DNA of 64,000 nucleotides from the NCBI RefSeq assembly GCF_900112755.1, contig NZ_FOMW01000001.1, positions 62,001-126,000 on the forward strand. The letters run 5' to 3'. Positions 7,672 through 17,202 of the stretch are shown here, piece after piece. Under the pieces are notes generated by a model. The model saw only the letters and a list, made by a program, of their open reading frames with translations. It made no database searches and was not told the origin of the DNA. This DNA is from Sulfitobacter brevis. GTDB taxonomy: Bacteria; Pseudomonadota; Alphaproteobacteria; Rhodobacterales; Rhodobacteraceae. The position numbers and the translations under genes were made by a program. Numbering within the stretch: position 1 is the stretch's first letter; every line of letters starts with the position of its first letter.

Positions 7672-10597
7672 GGGTGCGTCCTCCCTCTGGATCGACAAAT
7701 ACCGGTGCGCAGATTTCAACCTCTGCTTCCAAGCCGCGCAGATGATCGACCATGCGCATCGCCTCGCCATAGCGTTCCGGCCCGCGCTGCACGAAGCCAA
7801 GCCCGATAAAGGTTCCAACATCTGGCGAGAACCCGACCGAAGTGACATAGCCCTGATCGTTCTCGGCCACAGCCTCCGCTCCGCTGTCAAACAAATGCGC
7901 TCCTGCGCTCAACTGCTTGACCGCCCCGATAGGACGCAGCCCCACCAGTTGCTCCCGCTCGGGGTCCATCAGGCCCGGCCGCTCTGACATGGTCTTGCCA
8001 ATACAGTCCTTCTTGTCCGACACCATCCGTCCCATGCCAATATCGAACGCGGTGGTGCGCCCGTGGATTTCCGCATGGGTGATATGGCCCTTCTCGATGC
8101 GCAGCACATTCAGCGCCTCCATCCCGTAGGCACCGCCACCCAAGCCTTCGGCGCGGCGCACCAGTTCGCCAAACAGGCTTGCGCCATAGCGGGCTGGCAC
8201 GGCAACCTCATAGGCATGCTCGCCCGAAAACGAAATCCGGAACAGGCGTCCCGCAACCCCGAGGACGGTGGCAGGCCCGCAGGCCATGAACGGCCAGCTT
8301 TCATTGTCGATCGGCTGATCCAACAGCCCGTTCACCAGCGTCCGCGCCTGCGGCCCCGCCACAGCAAACTGCGCCCAGTGTTCCGTGACCGAAGTTATTT
8401 TCACCTGCCATTCGGGATGCAAACACTGGGTCACAAACTCCAGATGCCGCATCACTGCCCCTGCCGCAGCCGTGGTGGTGGTCATCAGATACCGGGTCTC
8501 GCCCAAGCGCGCGCAGGTGCCGTCATCCATCACATGACCGTCTTCGCGCAGCATCAGGCCATACCGCACCCGTCCGACCTTCAGCGTCGAGAACATATTG
8601 GTGTAGACGAAATCCAGCAGCGCCGCCGCGTCCGGTCCCTGAATGTCGATCTTGCCCAATGTCGAGACATCGCAAACCCCGACGGTATTGCGCACAAACC
8701 CCACCTCACGGTCGCAAGATTGCCGCCATGTGCGCTCATCGCCGCGCGGGAAGTAACTGGGCCGATACCATAGCCCCGCTTCGATCATCGGCGCACCCAT
8801 CCGCACACTCTGGGCATGGCTGGTGGTCAGCCGTTCGGGCGCAAAACCCTTACCCTGCGCGCCCGCGCCCATCGCTGCAATCGCTACCGGAACATAGGGC
8901 GGGCGGAAGGTCGTGGTGCCCGTCTCGGGGATACCGCGCCCCGTCGCATCCGCCAGCACCGCCAAAGCCATCACGTTCGAGCTTTTGCCCTGATCCGTCG
9001 CCATGCCCTGCGTGGTATAGCGCTTCATATGTTCGACCGAACGGAAGTTCTCAACCGCCGCCTGCTTGACGTCCTTAACCGATACGTCGTTCTGAAAATC
9101 AAGCCAGGCACGTCCTTTGCCCGCGACAGCCCAAAGCGGCGACAGGTTGTAAGGTGAATCCTCGGCTTGCGGCAAATCCACCGCCGCAATTTTGCGCCCC
9201 AAAGCGCCCAGCGCGGCAACGGCAGCTTGCTGCCCCGCCTCCAGACAGCCATGTGTCGAAAACACCCCGTTACAGGCGCCAGCCGCCGTCATATCAGGCA
9301 CCGATCCTACAGTAGGCACGAATGCCTGAATCGCTGGGCTCCACGTCGGGCGGCCATTCATATGACAGGTCATATGCACCGTCGGGTTCCACCCGCCCGA
9401 TACCGCAAGGCAATCGGCCTGAATGTTTACAATCCCGCTGGTGGTGCGCAGCGAAATGCTCTCCAACTCCATGCGGCCGCCCGAATTGCATACTTGCGCG
9501 CCGCGATAGACCGGATAATCCGTGCCTTCGATGTCGGCATCATGGCGGCTGTCGATCACGGCGGCGACATGCACGCCTGCCGCGCGTAAATCCCGCGCCG
9601 TGCGATGGGCATCGTCATTATTGCCAAAAATCGCCACCTGCTTGCCGGGACTAACCCCCCAGCGGTTTAGATAAGATCGTACCGCGCTTGCCGTCATGAT
9701 GCCCGGTCGGTCGTTGTTCTGAAACGCAACAGGTCGCTCCAGCGCGCCTGCTGCCAGAATGCTCTGCCGTGCGGCGATGCGCCAGAATGTCTCCAGCGGT
9801 GCCGCGCCTCTGAGCGGCCTGTGCTGCGAAACCCGCTCCACCGCACCGTACATGCCGCCGTCATAGGCGCCTGTCACAGTGGTGCGCGTCATCAACCGCA
9901 CATTCTCCATCGCGGCCAGTTCCGCAACCGTCTCGGCAGCCCAGATGTGGCCGGGCTTGCCTGCAACCTCCAAGGTCTCGGCATTCAGCCGCCCGCCCAT
10001 CAACGCGTCTTCATCGGCCAAGATCACATCTGCCCCCGACCGCGCCGCTGTCAGTGCCGCCATCAACCCCGCAGGTCCGGCGCCGATCACCAAAAGATCA
10101 CAGAACGCATAGGCCCGTTCATAGGTGTCGGGGTTATGCGCACCGCTGAGCGCCCCCAAACCCGCCGCTTTGCGAATGATCGGCTCATAGACCGCTTCCC
10201 AAAACTTCTTCGGCCACATGAAAGTCTTGTAATAAAATCCAGCACCCAGAAATCCGGACGCCAGATCGTTGACTGCCATCACATCAAACCCGAGGCTCGG
10301 CCAAGCGTTCTGGCTGCGGGTTACCAAACCGTCGTAAATTTCCTGAACCGTCGCACGCACGTTCGGCTCGGCCTGCGCGCCGCTTCCGGTGGTGATCAGC
10401 GCATTGGGCTCCTCGCTGCCTGCGGTTATAACCCCACGCGGGCGGTGGTACTTGAACGACCGCCCCATCAGGCGCACCTCGTTGGCCAGCAGCGCCGAGG
10501 CCACGGTATCCCCGGCAAAACCGGCATAGCTGGTGCCGTCAAACCGGAAAGAGACAGGTTTGCTCCGGTCAACCAACCCCTTGTTCGCAACCCTCAT
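7664..10597 (-). CDS. soxA: Sarcosine oxidase alpha subunit
   Basis: Large subunit of heterotetrameric sarcosine oxidase, 977 residues, full length. An N-terminal domain (SFRFDGTSYAGFAGDTVASAL) is followed by a dinucleotide-binding fold at about residue 172 (LVIGAGPAGLMAAL). A central oxidoreductase part follows, then a C-terminal GcvT-like aminomethyltransferase domain (from about residue 590) that hands one-carbon units to folate. The start overlaps the soxD stop (ATGA type), so translation is coupled. Together with the carnitine operon at 25-29 kb it suggests growth on methylated amines. Confidence 0.97.
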   Translation of the reverse strand: MRVANKGLVDRSKPVSFRFDGTSYAGFAGDTVASALLANEVRLMGRSFKYHRPRGVITAGSEEPNALITTGSGAQAEPNVRATVQEIYDGLVTRSQNAWPSLGFDVMAVNDLASGFLGAGFYYKTFMWPKKFWEAVYEPIIRKAAGLGALSGAHNPDTYERAYAFCDLLVIGAGPAGLMAALTAARSGADVILADEDALMGGRLNAETLEVAGKPGHIWAAETVAELAAMENVRLMTRTTVTGAYDGGMYGAVERVSQHRPLRGAAPLETFWRIAARQSILAAGALERPVAFQNNDRPGIMTASAVRSYLNRWGVSPGKQVAIFGNNDDAHRTARDLRAAGVHVAAVIDSRHDADIEGTDYPVYRGAQVCNSGGRMELESISLRTTSGIVNIQADCLAVSGGWNPTVHMTCHMNGRPTWSPAIQAFVPTVGSVPDMTAAGACNGVFSTHGCLEAGQQAAVAALGALGRKIAAVDLPQAEDSPYNLSPLWAVAGKGRAWLDFQNDVSVKDVKQAAVENFRSVEHMKRYTTQGMATDQGKSSNVMALAVLADATGRGIPETGTTTFRPPYVPVAIAAMGAGAQGKGFAPERLTTSHAQSVRMGAPMIEAGLWYRPSYFPRGDERTWRQSCDREVGFVRNTVGVCDVSTLGKIDIQGPDAAALLDFVYTNMFSTLKVGRVRYGLMLREDGHVMDDGTCARLGETRYLMTTTTAAAGAVMRHLEFVTQCLHPEWQVKITSVTEHWAQFAVAGPQARTLVNGLLDQPIDNESWPFMACGPATVLGVAGRLFRISFSGEHAYEVAVPARYGASLFGELVRRAEGLGGGAYGMEALNVLRIEKGHITHAEIHGRTTAFDIGMGRMVSDKKDCIGKTMSERPGLMDPEREQLVGLRPIGAVKQLSAGAHLFDSGAEAVAENDQGYVTSVGFSPDVGTFIGLGFVQRGPERYGEAMRMVDHLRGLEAEVEICAPVFVDPEGGRTRG

Positions 10598-10866
10598 CGT
10601 GCGGCTCCCTTGACGTCCGCGGCCAGCGCGACCTCGAAAATCTTGTGGCTGACTGTGTCACGGGTCACCACGACCCACGCGCCACAGCCGCCTTCATGGT
10701 GCCAAAGGTCCCGCGTTCGGCCTGCGGGGTTCTCGCGCAAATGCAGGTAGTCTTCCCAAACCGCCTCCTCGGCGTCCGGTGCCGGACGATCAAGCGTCAC
10801 AGCAGCACCCTGATAATAATACTCGCGCCGGTCGCGGTCGCCACAGATCGGACAGTTGATCCTCAT
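10594..10866 (-). CDS. soxD: Sarcosine oxidase delta subunit
   Basis: Delta subunit of sarcosine oxidase, 90 residues. It is a small zinc-binding protein with CPICGDRDRREYYY at the start and HHEGGCGAWVVV later, matching the conserved family ligands. It bridges the other subunits in known structures. Its stop overlaps the soxA start by four bases. A 102-base gap separates it from soxB, longer than the other joins in this operon. Confidence 0.96.
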   Translation of the reverse strand: MRINCPICGDRDRREYYYQGAAVTLDRPAPDAEEAVWEDYLHLRENPAGRTRDLWHHEGGCGAWVVVTRDTVSHKIFEVALAADVKGAAR

Positions 10867-10968
10867 GCCACATCCCCTCGGGACCGCAACGGGCCCCCCT
10901 TCATTTGGCTAAGTAAACTCATCTCAGCGGCCGATCCGAACAGCACCGTCAAATAGACAGGCCGCCCC

Positions 10969-12222
10969 TTAATGCAGGTTATGTTGCGCACCGGTCGCCT
11001 CCTCGTCCATCAGGCCATAGCCGGTACGGAACCGGTCGAGCCTGAATTTCGCCGCTGGTCCGTGATGATCCCCCGTAGCCATCAGATGCGCGAAGGAGAA
11101 ACCGGACCCCGGCACCGCCTTGAAGCCGCCGTAACACCAGCCGCAATCGATGAACAATCCCTCGGTATCGGTCTTGTCGATGATCGGACTGCCGTCGGGT
11201 GTCATGTCCATGATCCCGCCCCAAGAGCGCAAGACCTTGGCCTTGCCGATCATCGGCATGAGGGTCATTCCGGCCTCCATCACATGCTCCATCATCGGCA
11301 TGTTGCCACGGCTGGCGTAGGAGGCATAAAAATCCAGATCGCCGCCAAACACCAAGCCGCCCTTGTCAGACTGGCTGATATAGAAGTGCCCCATACCAAA
11401 GCTGACCACATGGTCGATCACCGGTTTCAGCCCTTCGGTCACGAAGGCTTGCAAGACGTGGCTTTCAATGGGCAGGCGCATCCCCGCCATCGCGGCTACC
11501 TGCCCCGAGCGGCCCGCTACAACGATGCCGACCTTCTTGGCGCGGATCGGGCCACGTGTGGTCTGCACGCCGCGGACCTTGCCGTTTTCAATGTCGATGC
11601 CTGTGACTTCGCATTGCTGGATCAAATCCACCCCGCGCTGGTCGGCCCCGCGCGCATAGCCCCATGCCACCGCATCATGCCGCGCCGTGCCGCCGCGCCG
11701 GTGCAGCAAACCGCCATAGACCGGAAAGCGGGCGTTATCGAAATCCAAGTAGGGCAGCATCCGCTTTACCGCCGCACGGTCCAGCAGCTCCGCGTCATCG
11801 CCCTGCCCGATCATCGTGTTGCCACGCCGCGCGAAGGCATCGCGCTGGCCGTCGGAATGGAACAGGTTGATGATCCCGCGCTGGGAATGCATCACGTTAT
11901 AGTTCAGATCCTGCTCCATCCCCTCCCAGAGCTTTAGCGAGTGGGAATAGAACTCGGAGTTGCCGGGCATGCCGTAGTTTGCGCGCACGATCGTGGTGTT
12001 GCGCCCGACGTTACCGCCACCCAGATAGCCCTTTTCCAGAACGGCGATGTTGGTCATGCCGTGGTTTTTGGCGAGGTAGTAGGCCGTCGATAACCCGTGA
12101 CCGCCGCCGCCAATGATGATCGCGTCATACTCGGCCTTGGGTTCGGGATCGCGCCAATGCGGAGCCCAGCCCTTGTTGCCGGTCAACCCTTCGCGCAACA
12201 CGCGCCATCCTGAAAACCGCAT
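10969..12222 (-). CDS. soxB: Sarcosine oxidase beta subunit
   Basis: FAD-containing beta subunit that oxidises sarcosine, 417 residues. The N-terminal Rossmann motif is IIIGGGGHGLSTAYYLAK at about residue 36, followed by VLEKGYLGGGNVGRNTT as in DadA/GlyOX-type flavoproteins. The start MRFSGWRVLREGLTGNKGW matches the family. It heads the soxBDAG operon. In related bacteria the operon is often next to glyA or folate genes, but none is present here. Confidence 0.97.
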   Translation of the reverse strand: MRFSGWRVLREGLTGNKGWAPHWRDPEPKAEYDAIIIGGGGHGLSTAYYLAKNHGMTNIAVLEKGYLGGGNVGRNTTIVRANYGMPGNSEFYSHSLKLWEGMEQDLNYNVMHSQRGIINLFHSDGQRDAFARRGNTMIGQGDDAELLDRAAVKRMLPYLDFDNARFPVYGGLLHRRGGTARHDAVAWGYARGADQRGVDLIQQCEVTGIDIENGKVRGVQTTRGPIRAKKVGIVVAGRSGQVAAMAGMRLPIESHVLQAFVTEGLKPVIDHVVSFGMGHFYISQSDKGGLVFGGDLDFYASYASRGNMPMMEHVMEAGMTLMPMIGKAKVLRSWGGIMDMTPDGSPIIDKTDTEGLFIDCGWCYGGFKAVPGSGFSFAHLMATGDHHGPAAKFRLDRFRTGYGLMDEEATGAQHNLH

Positions 12223-12529
12223 AAGTCATTTCCTTCTGGACTGTCGTGATGACTAAACCAAACCCGCCTACCAGTAGCAATGTCTCATGCTTTGGTTGCG
12301 GCGGTTCGCGCCACCGTTTTGTCCGGCAGCGACGCTCTAGAGGGTATGCAGTGAATTTAGGGTAGGATCGGCGTGGTGGGACGCTACAGGAAAGGCGGGG
12401 GTGCAGCCCCCGGACCCCCGGAACATTCATGATCTAAAAGAGTAAGGGATTTATATGTGTGACGGTCAAGGGCAACCGTCAGGCCGAAGGCGGCAGGGCT
12501 AGGTCCGCGCCTTCGGCGACCATTTGGCA
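12223..12529. other. Intergenic region upstream of soxB
   Basis: About 307 bases without a convincing gene. It must hold the soxB promoter, which I cannot pinpoint. The only structured part is a GC-rich element copy at 12393-12425. Confidence 0.4.
12393..12425. repeat. GC-rich intergenic element, copy 2
   Basis: Plus strand reads GGCGGGGGTGCAGCCCCC then GGACCCCCGGAACATTCATG. The GGGGG-TGCA-(G)CCCCC part is a hairpin and the tail GGACCCCCGGA matches the other copies at 39967 and 30165. Confidence 0.55.
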
Positions 12530-12706
12530 TCAGCGCCGTTCAGGGCTGCTTGCAGGGGCGGTCGGGGTATCTTCGCTCAGCGTGTCGATCGCGAGGTTAC
12601 CGACCTGGCGGCGCAGATATTCTTGTTGGTCGATGCGGATGTTGCGCTCGATGCGGCGGTTGTCGTGCAGCCTATCGGCGCCGAAGTCATGATGCATTCG
12701 GGTCAT
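12530..12706 (-). CDS. Small hypothetical protein downstream of gdhA
   Basis: A 58-residue frame starting MTRMHHDFGADRLHDNRRIE and ending SSPERR. The start ATG at 12706 has GGAG seven bases upstream, a good ribosome site. The product is hydrophilic, rich in Arg, His and Asp, with no membrane segment or signal peptide. Function is unknown. It lies 157 bases after gdhA on the same strand and behind a strong hairpin, so it may or may not share the gdhA transcript. Confidence 0.6.
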   Translation of the reverse strand: MTRMHHDFGADRLHDNRRIERNIRIDQQEYLRRQVGNLAIDTLSEDTPTAPASSPERR

Positions 12707-12816
12707 CTCAATACTCCGTGATTGCTGTCGCCGGCGGGGTGTCAGGACCGTCCCGATCCCCCCGACATATCAGCAACCCCAAATACTGCGGAGCGGTTCC
12801 CGCTGAAGGGGAAGTG

Positions 12817-12844
12817 GGGGCAGCAATCGGCGAATTGCTGCCCC
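12817..12844. repeat. Perfect 11-bp hairpin between gdhA and the small gene
   Basis: GGGGCAGCAAT, six-base loop, ATTGCTGCCCC, starting 20 bases after the gdhA stop. There is no T run on either side, so it is not a standard intrinsic terminator. It could stabilise the gdhA 3' end or give Rho-dependent or partial termination. Confidence 0.6.
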
Positions 12845-12863
12845 TCACATTGGCTTGTCGCGG

Positions 12864-14294
12864 TTAAAGGCCCTTGGCGCGGTAGCTGGCAGCGACTTTG
12901 CGGATCGAAACCAGATAGGCGGCGGTGCGCAGGTCTTCCACGTCATCGCGGCCATGCCAGACTTCGGCCATCGACAGATAGGCGGTCTGCATCGTATCAT
13001 CGAGACCGGAACGCACCAGCTCCAACTCACCCGCCCCTTTCAGGTATTTCTCCTTAAAGTTCGGGCTGAGGGTCCAGCCAAGCTGTTTGTCGGCGCTCAA
13101 ACGTTCCAGTTCGTCGACGACCAACTGGTGGCGTGCCTCCTCTTGACGGCGCTGCATGCGGCCAAACCGGATGTGGCTGAGGTTTTTCACCCACTCGAAG
13201 TAGGACACGGTAACACCACCCGCGTTGGCATAAAGATCGGGGATGATCACGATGCCTTTCTTGCGCAGCACATCATCAGCACCAGCGGTGACAGGACCAT
13301 TGGCCGCTTCGACGATCAGCGGCGCTTTGATCCGGTCGGCATTGCTGAGGTTGATCACCCCTTCCAGTGCGGCGGGGATCAGGATGTCGCAAGGCGCTTC
13401 GAGCAGATGGGCGCCCTCCACGGTCATCGAGGCATTGGGGTAGCCCTTGATGGTGCCGTGCTCGGTGATCCACTGGTGCACCGCCTCGACATTCAGACCT
13501 TTTTCGTCGTGCAACGCGCCGTCACGCTCAATGATCGCGGTCACGATACAGCCATCTTCCTCGCTCAGGAACTTGGCGGCGTGATAGCCCACGTTGCCCA
13601 GACCCTGAATGATCACCTTCTTGCCGGCGAGCGTGCCGGTCATCCCGGCCTTCTTCAACCCTTCGGGATCGCGGAAGAACGCGTGCAAGGCGTATTGCAC
13701 GCCGCGTCCTGTGGCTTCGGTGCGGCCCTGAATGCCGCCCGCGTTGATCGGCTTGCCCGTGACACAGGCATTGCCGTTCAGCTCGGTCGTGTTCATGCGC
13801 TTGTACTGGTCAGCAATCCACGCCATCTCGCGCTCGCCCGTGCCCATATCAGGGGCGGGCACGTTTTGCGCGGGGTTGATCAGGTCGCGTTTGATCAACT
13901 CATAGGCAAAGCGGCGGGTGATCAATTCCAGCTCGTGTTCATCATACTCGCGCGGGTCGATGCACAAGCCGCCTTTGGAGCCGCCAAACGGTGCCTCTAC
14001 CAGTGAACATTTATAGGTCATCAGCGCGGCCAGCGCCTCGACCTCGTTCTGGTTCACACCAAGCGAATAGCGGATGCCGCCCTTGACCGGCTCCATATGT
14101 TCGGAGTGGACCGAGCGGTAGCCGGTGAACGTCTGGATCTGGCCGCGCAGGCGCACGCCAAAGCGCACGGTATAGGTTGCGTTACAGACCCTGATCTTTT
14201 CCTCCAGGCCCGGTGGCAGGTCCATCAACGCAACGGCGCGATTGAACATCAAATCCACACTGTCGCGGAAACTGGGCTCATTGGCGGGATTCAT
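12864..14294 (-). CDS. Glutamate dehydrogenase (Glu/Leu/Phe/Val dehydrogenase family)
   Basis: NAD(P)-dependent oxidative deaminase of the Glu/Leu/Phe/Val dehydrogenase family, 476 residues. Substrate-binding and catalytic lysines lie in EPVKGGIRYS and APFGGSKGGL. The Rossmann motif is IQGLGNVGYHAAKFL at about residue 225. The long N-terminal part and the NAVLD-free, PNANTGG-like C-terminus (VEAANGPVTAGADDVL) fit glutamate dehydrogenase better than leucine or phenylalanine dehydrogenases. I cannot fix NAD versus NADP use from sequence alone. It is followed by a hairpin and a 58-residue gene. Confidence 0.9.
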   Translation of the reverse strand: MNPANEPSFRDSVDLMFNRAVALMDLPPGLEEKIRVCNATYTVRFGVRLRGQIQTFTGYRSVHSEHMEPVKGGIRYSLGVNQNEVEALAALMTYKCSLVEAPFGGSKGGLCIDPREYDEHELELITRRFAYELIKRDLINPAQNVPAPDMGTGEREMAWIADQYKRMNTTELNGNACVTGKPINAGGIQGRTEATGRGVQYALHAFFRDPEGLKKAGMTGTLAGKKVIIQGLGNVGYHAAKFLSEEDGCIVTAIIERDGALHDEKGLNVEAVHQWITEHGTIKGYPNASMTVEGAHLLEAPCDILIPAALEGVINLSNADRIKAPLIVEAANGPVTAGADDVLRKKGIVIIPDLYANAGGVTVSYFEWVKNLSHIRFGRMQRRQEEARHQLVVDELERLSADKQLGWTLSPNFKEKYLKGAGELELVRSGLDDTMQTAYLSMAEVWHGRDDVEDLRTAAYLVSIRKVAASYRAKGL

Positions 14295-14624
14295 CGGTCA
14301 CTCCTAAACTGAATCAACGAACGACTCACCCCGAGGTCAGCCGTTCTGGCGCACCCTAGTCGCCAAGTTTGCAAACTGCGACTTTTTTAATCACTTAAGC
14401 TGATTCGGGGGGATTTGCGCCCAATCCACCCCCTGCTCGGAGATTGTGCCAATAGCGGAAACAGCGCCCCAGGGCGCTTTCGCAAAAAGCCTTCTAATTG
14501 GTTAAAATGTGACACTTAGCCCTGTTTTGGCCCCATTTTGGCCGCGTTCGGACGTCAACCTACAGTGACAGAATTATTGCTATAGCGCCGCCGCTCTGCG
14601 CTGACCCGTCCCAAAACGAGGTGT
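14295..14624. other. Divergent intergenic region, gdhA / tad-like operon
   Basis: 330 bases between divergently transcribed genes, AT-richer than its surroundings, so it should hold both promoters. I see a short hairpin at 14463-14478 (AGCGCC, four-base loop, GGCGCT) and one GANTC site at 14402-14406. No gene is supported here. Confidence 0.5.
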
Positions 14625-16082
14625 ATGAAGATGCCTAACCAATCTCGGATTCCGCATGCCAGAACCTTTGTGTCCTGGCATCATCCCAAGCGCTTCCTGC
14701 GTGCCGAAGACGGCGCCGTTACGATCTTCGCCCTGTTCATGGTTCTCATCATGCTGATGGTCGGCGGCATCGGCGCTGACCTCATGCGCAACGAGATGGA
14801 GCGCACACGCCTTCAGGCGGTATCGGACCGCGCTGTTCTGGCTGCGGCAGATCTGGATCAGACCTTGACCCCTGAGGATGTCGTGCGCGACTATTTCGCC
14901 AAATCCGGCATACCCGCAGAATACGTGTCGAAGGTCACGGTGGAGGAAGGGCTCAACTACCGCACCGTGCAGGTCGATGCTTCGGCCTCGATGCAAACCC
15001 AGTTTATGCACATGATGGGCGTGGACCGTCTGACGGTCGCAGGCCGATCGAAAGCCGAAGAAAAAATCGCCAAAGTCGAGATTTCTATGGTGCTCGATAT
15101 TTCGGGGTCGATGGCAAACAATAGCAAGCTGGTGAATTTGCAAGACGCAGCAGGCGTGTTCATCGACACGGTCCTCAAGCCCGAGAACCAAGACCTGATC
15201 TCGGTCTCTGTTGTGCCCTATTCGGAGCATGTGAACGCAGGCCCGCTGATCGCCAGCCGCCTGAACGTCAACACCGTGCACCAATTTGGCGGGGCGGCCC
15301 CCTGGGCTGGTGCGCCATCAGGTGTCAACTGTCTAGAAATGCCGGAATCCGAGTTCAATTCGGTCAGCCTCAACAAAGCTCTGTGGTACCAGCAGGTCCA
15401 GCACTTCCAGTGGAACTACAGTTCGGCCTATGACGTAACCAATACAGTTTGCCCGCAGTACGAGTACGAGCGGATCATTCCGCTGTCGCAAAATGCCGGC
15501 TACCTCAAGCAGCAGATCAACAAGTACCAGCCCCGCGCCGGCACCTCGATTTTTCTGGGCCTGAAGTGGGGCGCGGCAATGCTTGACCCCTCCTTCGCTT
15601 CGCTGAGCAATTCGATGGCGGCTGCGGGCAATGTGGATGCGGTTTTCGGTAATCGCCCCGCCGCCTACACCGATCCTGAAACGCTCAAAACCGTTATCTT
15701 GATGACGGACGGCCAGAATGACAGATCCTACCGCATCGACTCTTCCGTCTACGCCAACGAGAGCCACTCGAAGCACTGGAGCCAATGGAATTTCCAGTAC
15801 TACATCAACCGCTACGTCAGCTCACGCGACCGCTATAAATGGTACAACCAGAAATACACGGCCACCTATGGCGATACGCTGCTCGACAATATCTGTGATG
15901 CGGCAAAAGCCTCGGGAATTGTGATCTGGTCGGTTGGCTTTGAAGTCACGGACCACGGCGCCGACGAAATGCGCAAATGCGCTTCCTCGCCCAGCCACTT
16001 CTTTCGGGTCGAAGGCCGCGACATCACCAAAGCATTTGAGGCCATTGCCCGCCAGATTAATCAGTTGAGGTTGACCCTATGA
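14625..16082 (+). CDS. TadG-like pilus-associated protein with von Willebrand A domain
   Basis: 485 residues. One transmembrane segment near residues 31-53 (GAVTIFALFMVLIMLMVGG) follows the EDGA motif of TadE/TadG-type pseudopilins. A von Willebrand A domain follows, with the metal-ion site DISGSM near residue 158 and VILMTDGQND near residue 356. It is likely a membrane-anchored, surface-facing protein linked to Flp/Tad pili. Two ATG codons (14625, 14631) are possible starts; GAGG lies just upstream. The next two genes overlap end to end with it and are also pseudopilin-like. No Tad ATPase or secretin is in the window. Confidence 0.85.
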   Translation: MKMPNQSRIPHARTFVSWHHPKRFLRAEDGAVTIFALFMVLIMLMVGGIGADLMRNEMERTRLQAVSDRAVLAAADLDQTLTPEDVVRDYFAKSGIPAEYVSKVTVEEGLNYRTVQVDASASMQTQFMHMMGVDRLTVAGRSKAEEKIAKVEISMVLDISGSMANNSKLVNLQDAAGVFIDTVLKPENQDLISVSVVPYSEHVNAGPLIASRLNVNTVHQFGGAAPWAGAPSGVNCLEMPESEFNSVSLNKALWYQQVQHFQWNYSSAYDVTNTVCPQYEYERIIPLSQNAGYLKQQINKYQPRAGTSIFLGLKWGAAMLDPSFASLSNSMAAAGNVDAVFGNRPAAYTDPETLKTVILMTDGQNDRSYRIDSSVYANESHSKHWSQWNFQYYINRYVSSRDRYKWYNQKYTATYGDTLLDNICDAAKASGIVIWSVGFEVTDHGADEMRKCASSPSHFFRVEGRDITKAFEAIARQINQLRLTL

Positions 16083-16618
16083 TCACTCGCATCAAAAACC
16101 GGTTGCGCCGTTTTGGGCGCAACGAGGATGGATCAGCGCTGGTGATGGAGTTTGTGATCTTCGTGCCGCTGCTGTTCAGTAGCTTCCTGATGGCAGTAGA
16201 GTTGGGCATCTATTCCATGCACCAGATTTTTCTGGACCGCGGGCTGGACGTTACCGTGCGCTATATCCGCCTCAACACCAATGTGCCGCTGACCCATGCC
16301 CAGCTTAAGGACATGATTTGCGACAATGCCGGATTTCTGGAGGATTGCGACAATTCACTGCGGCTGGAGATGGCCCCGATGAACCCGCGCAACTTTGCCG
16401 CCTTTGATGCCACGCCCGACTGTGTCGACACCTCCGAAGATGTGACGCCCATACGCGGGTTTAGCTTGGGCAAAGAACATGAGCTGATGATCTTGCGCGC
16501 CTGCGTCAAGTTCCGGCCAGTGTTTCCGACCTCGGGGCTTGGCTATGCGATGGACAAGGATGGTGCAGGCAAGGCGCGGATGCTCTCGACTGCTGCCTTT
16601 GTACAGGAGCCTAAGTGA
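16079..16618 (+). CDS. TadE-like pseudopilin
   Basis: 179 residues with the TadE pattern: a short basic N-terminus, then NEDGSALVMEFVIFVPLLF, a single membrane helix, and a mostly extracytoplasmic remainder with Cys pairs (MICDNAGFLEDC). TadE-like proteins are minor pseudopilins of Flp pili, processed after the EDG motif. The ATG overlaps the stop of the preceding gene by four bases, so the two are translationally coupled. Confidence 0.83.
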   Translation: MITRIKNRLRRFGRNEDGSALVMEFVIFVPLLFSSFLMAVELGIYSMHQIFLDRGLDVTVRYIRLNTNVPLTHAQLKDMICDNAGFLEDCDNSLRLEMAPMNPRNFAAFDATPDCVDTSEDVTPIRGFSLGKEHELMILRACVKFRPVFPTSGLGYAMDKDGAGKARMLSTAAFVQEPK

Positions 16619-17190
16619 TGTGGACTACCATATTTAACCGCCGCCTCGCACAGATCGCCCGCTGCAACTTTCTGCGGCAAGAGGATGGTACCATCGCAAT
16701 CGAAACGATGATCATCCTGCCGATGCTGTTCTGGACCTATCTGACGATGTTTTCGATCTTCGACTCGTTCGAGACCTACTCCAACAACCAAAAGGCCGCC
16801 TATACCATCGGCGACGCCATCTCGCGCGAGACTTTGCCCATCGATGACGCATATCTCAACGGCACGCAGGATCTGTTCGAGTATCTTACCTGGTCCGAAG
16901 GCCAGTCGTCTATCCGCGTGTCCTCGCTGTGGTATGATGAGGCAAGCGATAGCATCAAGCGTGACTGGTCCCAGTCGCGTGGATGGGTCGTTGCATTGAC
17001 CGATAGCGATGTGGTGAATTGGAAAAACCGCCTGCCAGTCATGCCTGATGGCGAACGGGTGGTGGTGGTTGAGACTTGGAGCAACTACACGCCGCCCTTC
17101 AAGACGGGGCTGGAAAAAGGCGAGATCCACAACTTCGTCTTTACCCGCCCACGCTATGCACCCCGGGTCTGTTGGGTAAGCTGCGACTAG
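16618..17190 (+). CDS. TadE/TadF-like pseudopilin
   Basis: 190 residues. An N-terminal LRQEDGTIAIETMIILPML motif and one membrane helix are followed by an extracytoplasmic domain without Cys until the end (VCWVSCD). The start ATG at 16618 overlaps the previous stop (TGATG) and has AGGAG eight bases upstream; a GTG three bases earlier is an alternative. As third gene of a coupled trio it probably acts with the TadG-like VWA protein. Substrate and role unknown. Confidence 0.8.
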   Translation: MWTTIFNRRLAQIARCNFLRQEDGTIAIETMIILPMLFWTYLTMFSIFDSFETYSNNQKAAYTIGDAISRETLPIDDAYLNGTQDLFEYLTWSEGQSSIRVSSLWYDEASDSIKRDWSQSRGWVVALTDSDVVNWKNRLPVMPDGERVVVVETWSNYTPPFKTGLEKGEIHNFVFTRPRYAPRVCWVSCD

Positions 17191-17202
17191 CCTGGGACGC
17201 GT

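Noticed and set aside
10867..10968. Further copy of the GC-rich element between soxD and soxB
   Set aside because: Only CCCCCC and TTTGGC-like pieces are shared; the hairpin core is missing.
14580..15284. Long open frame on the minus strand opposite the TadG-like gene
   Set aside because: It mirrors the plus-strand gene, has no family features, and the plus frame has membrane, VWA and coupling evidence.
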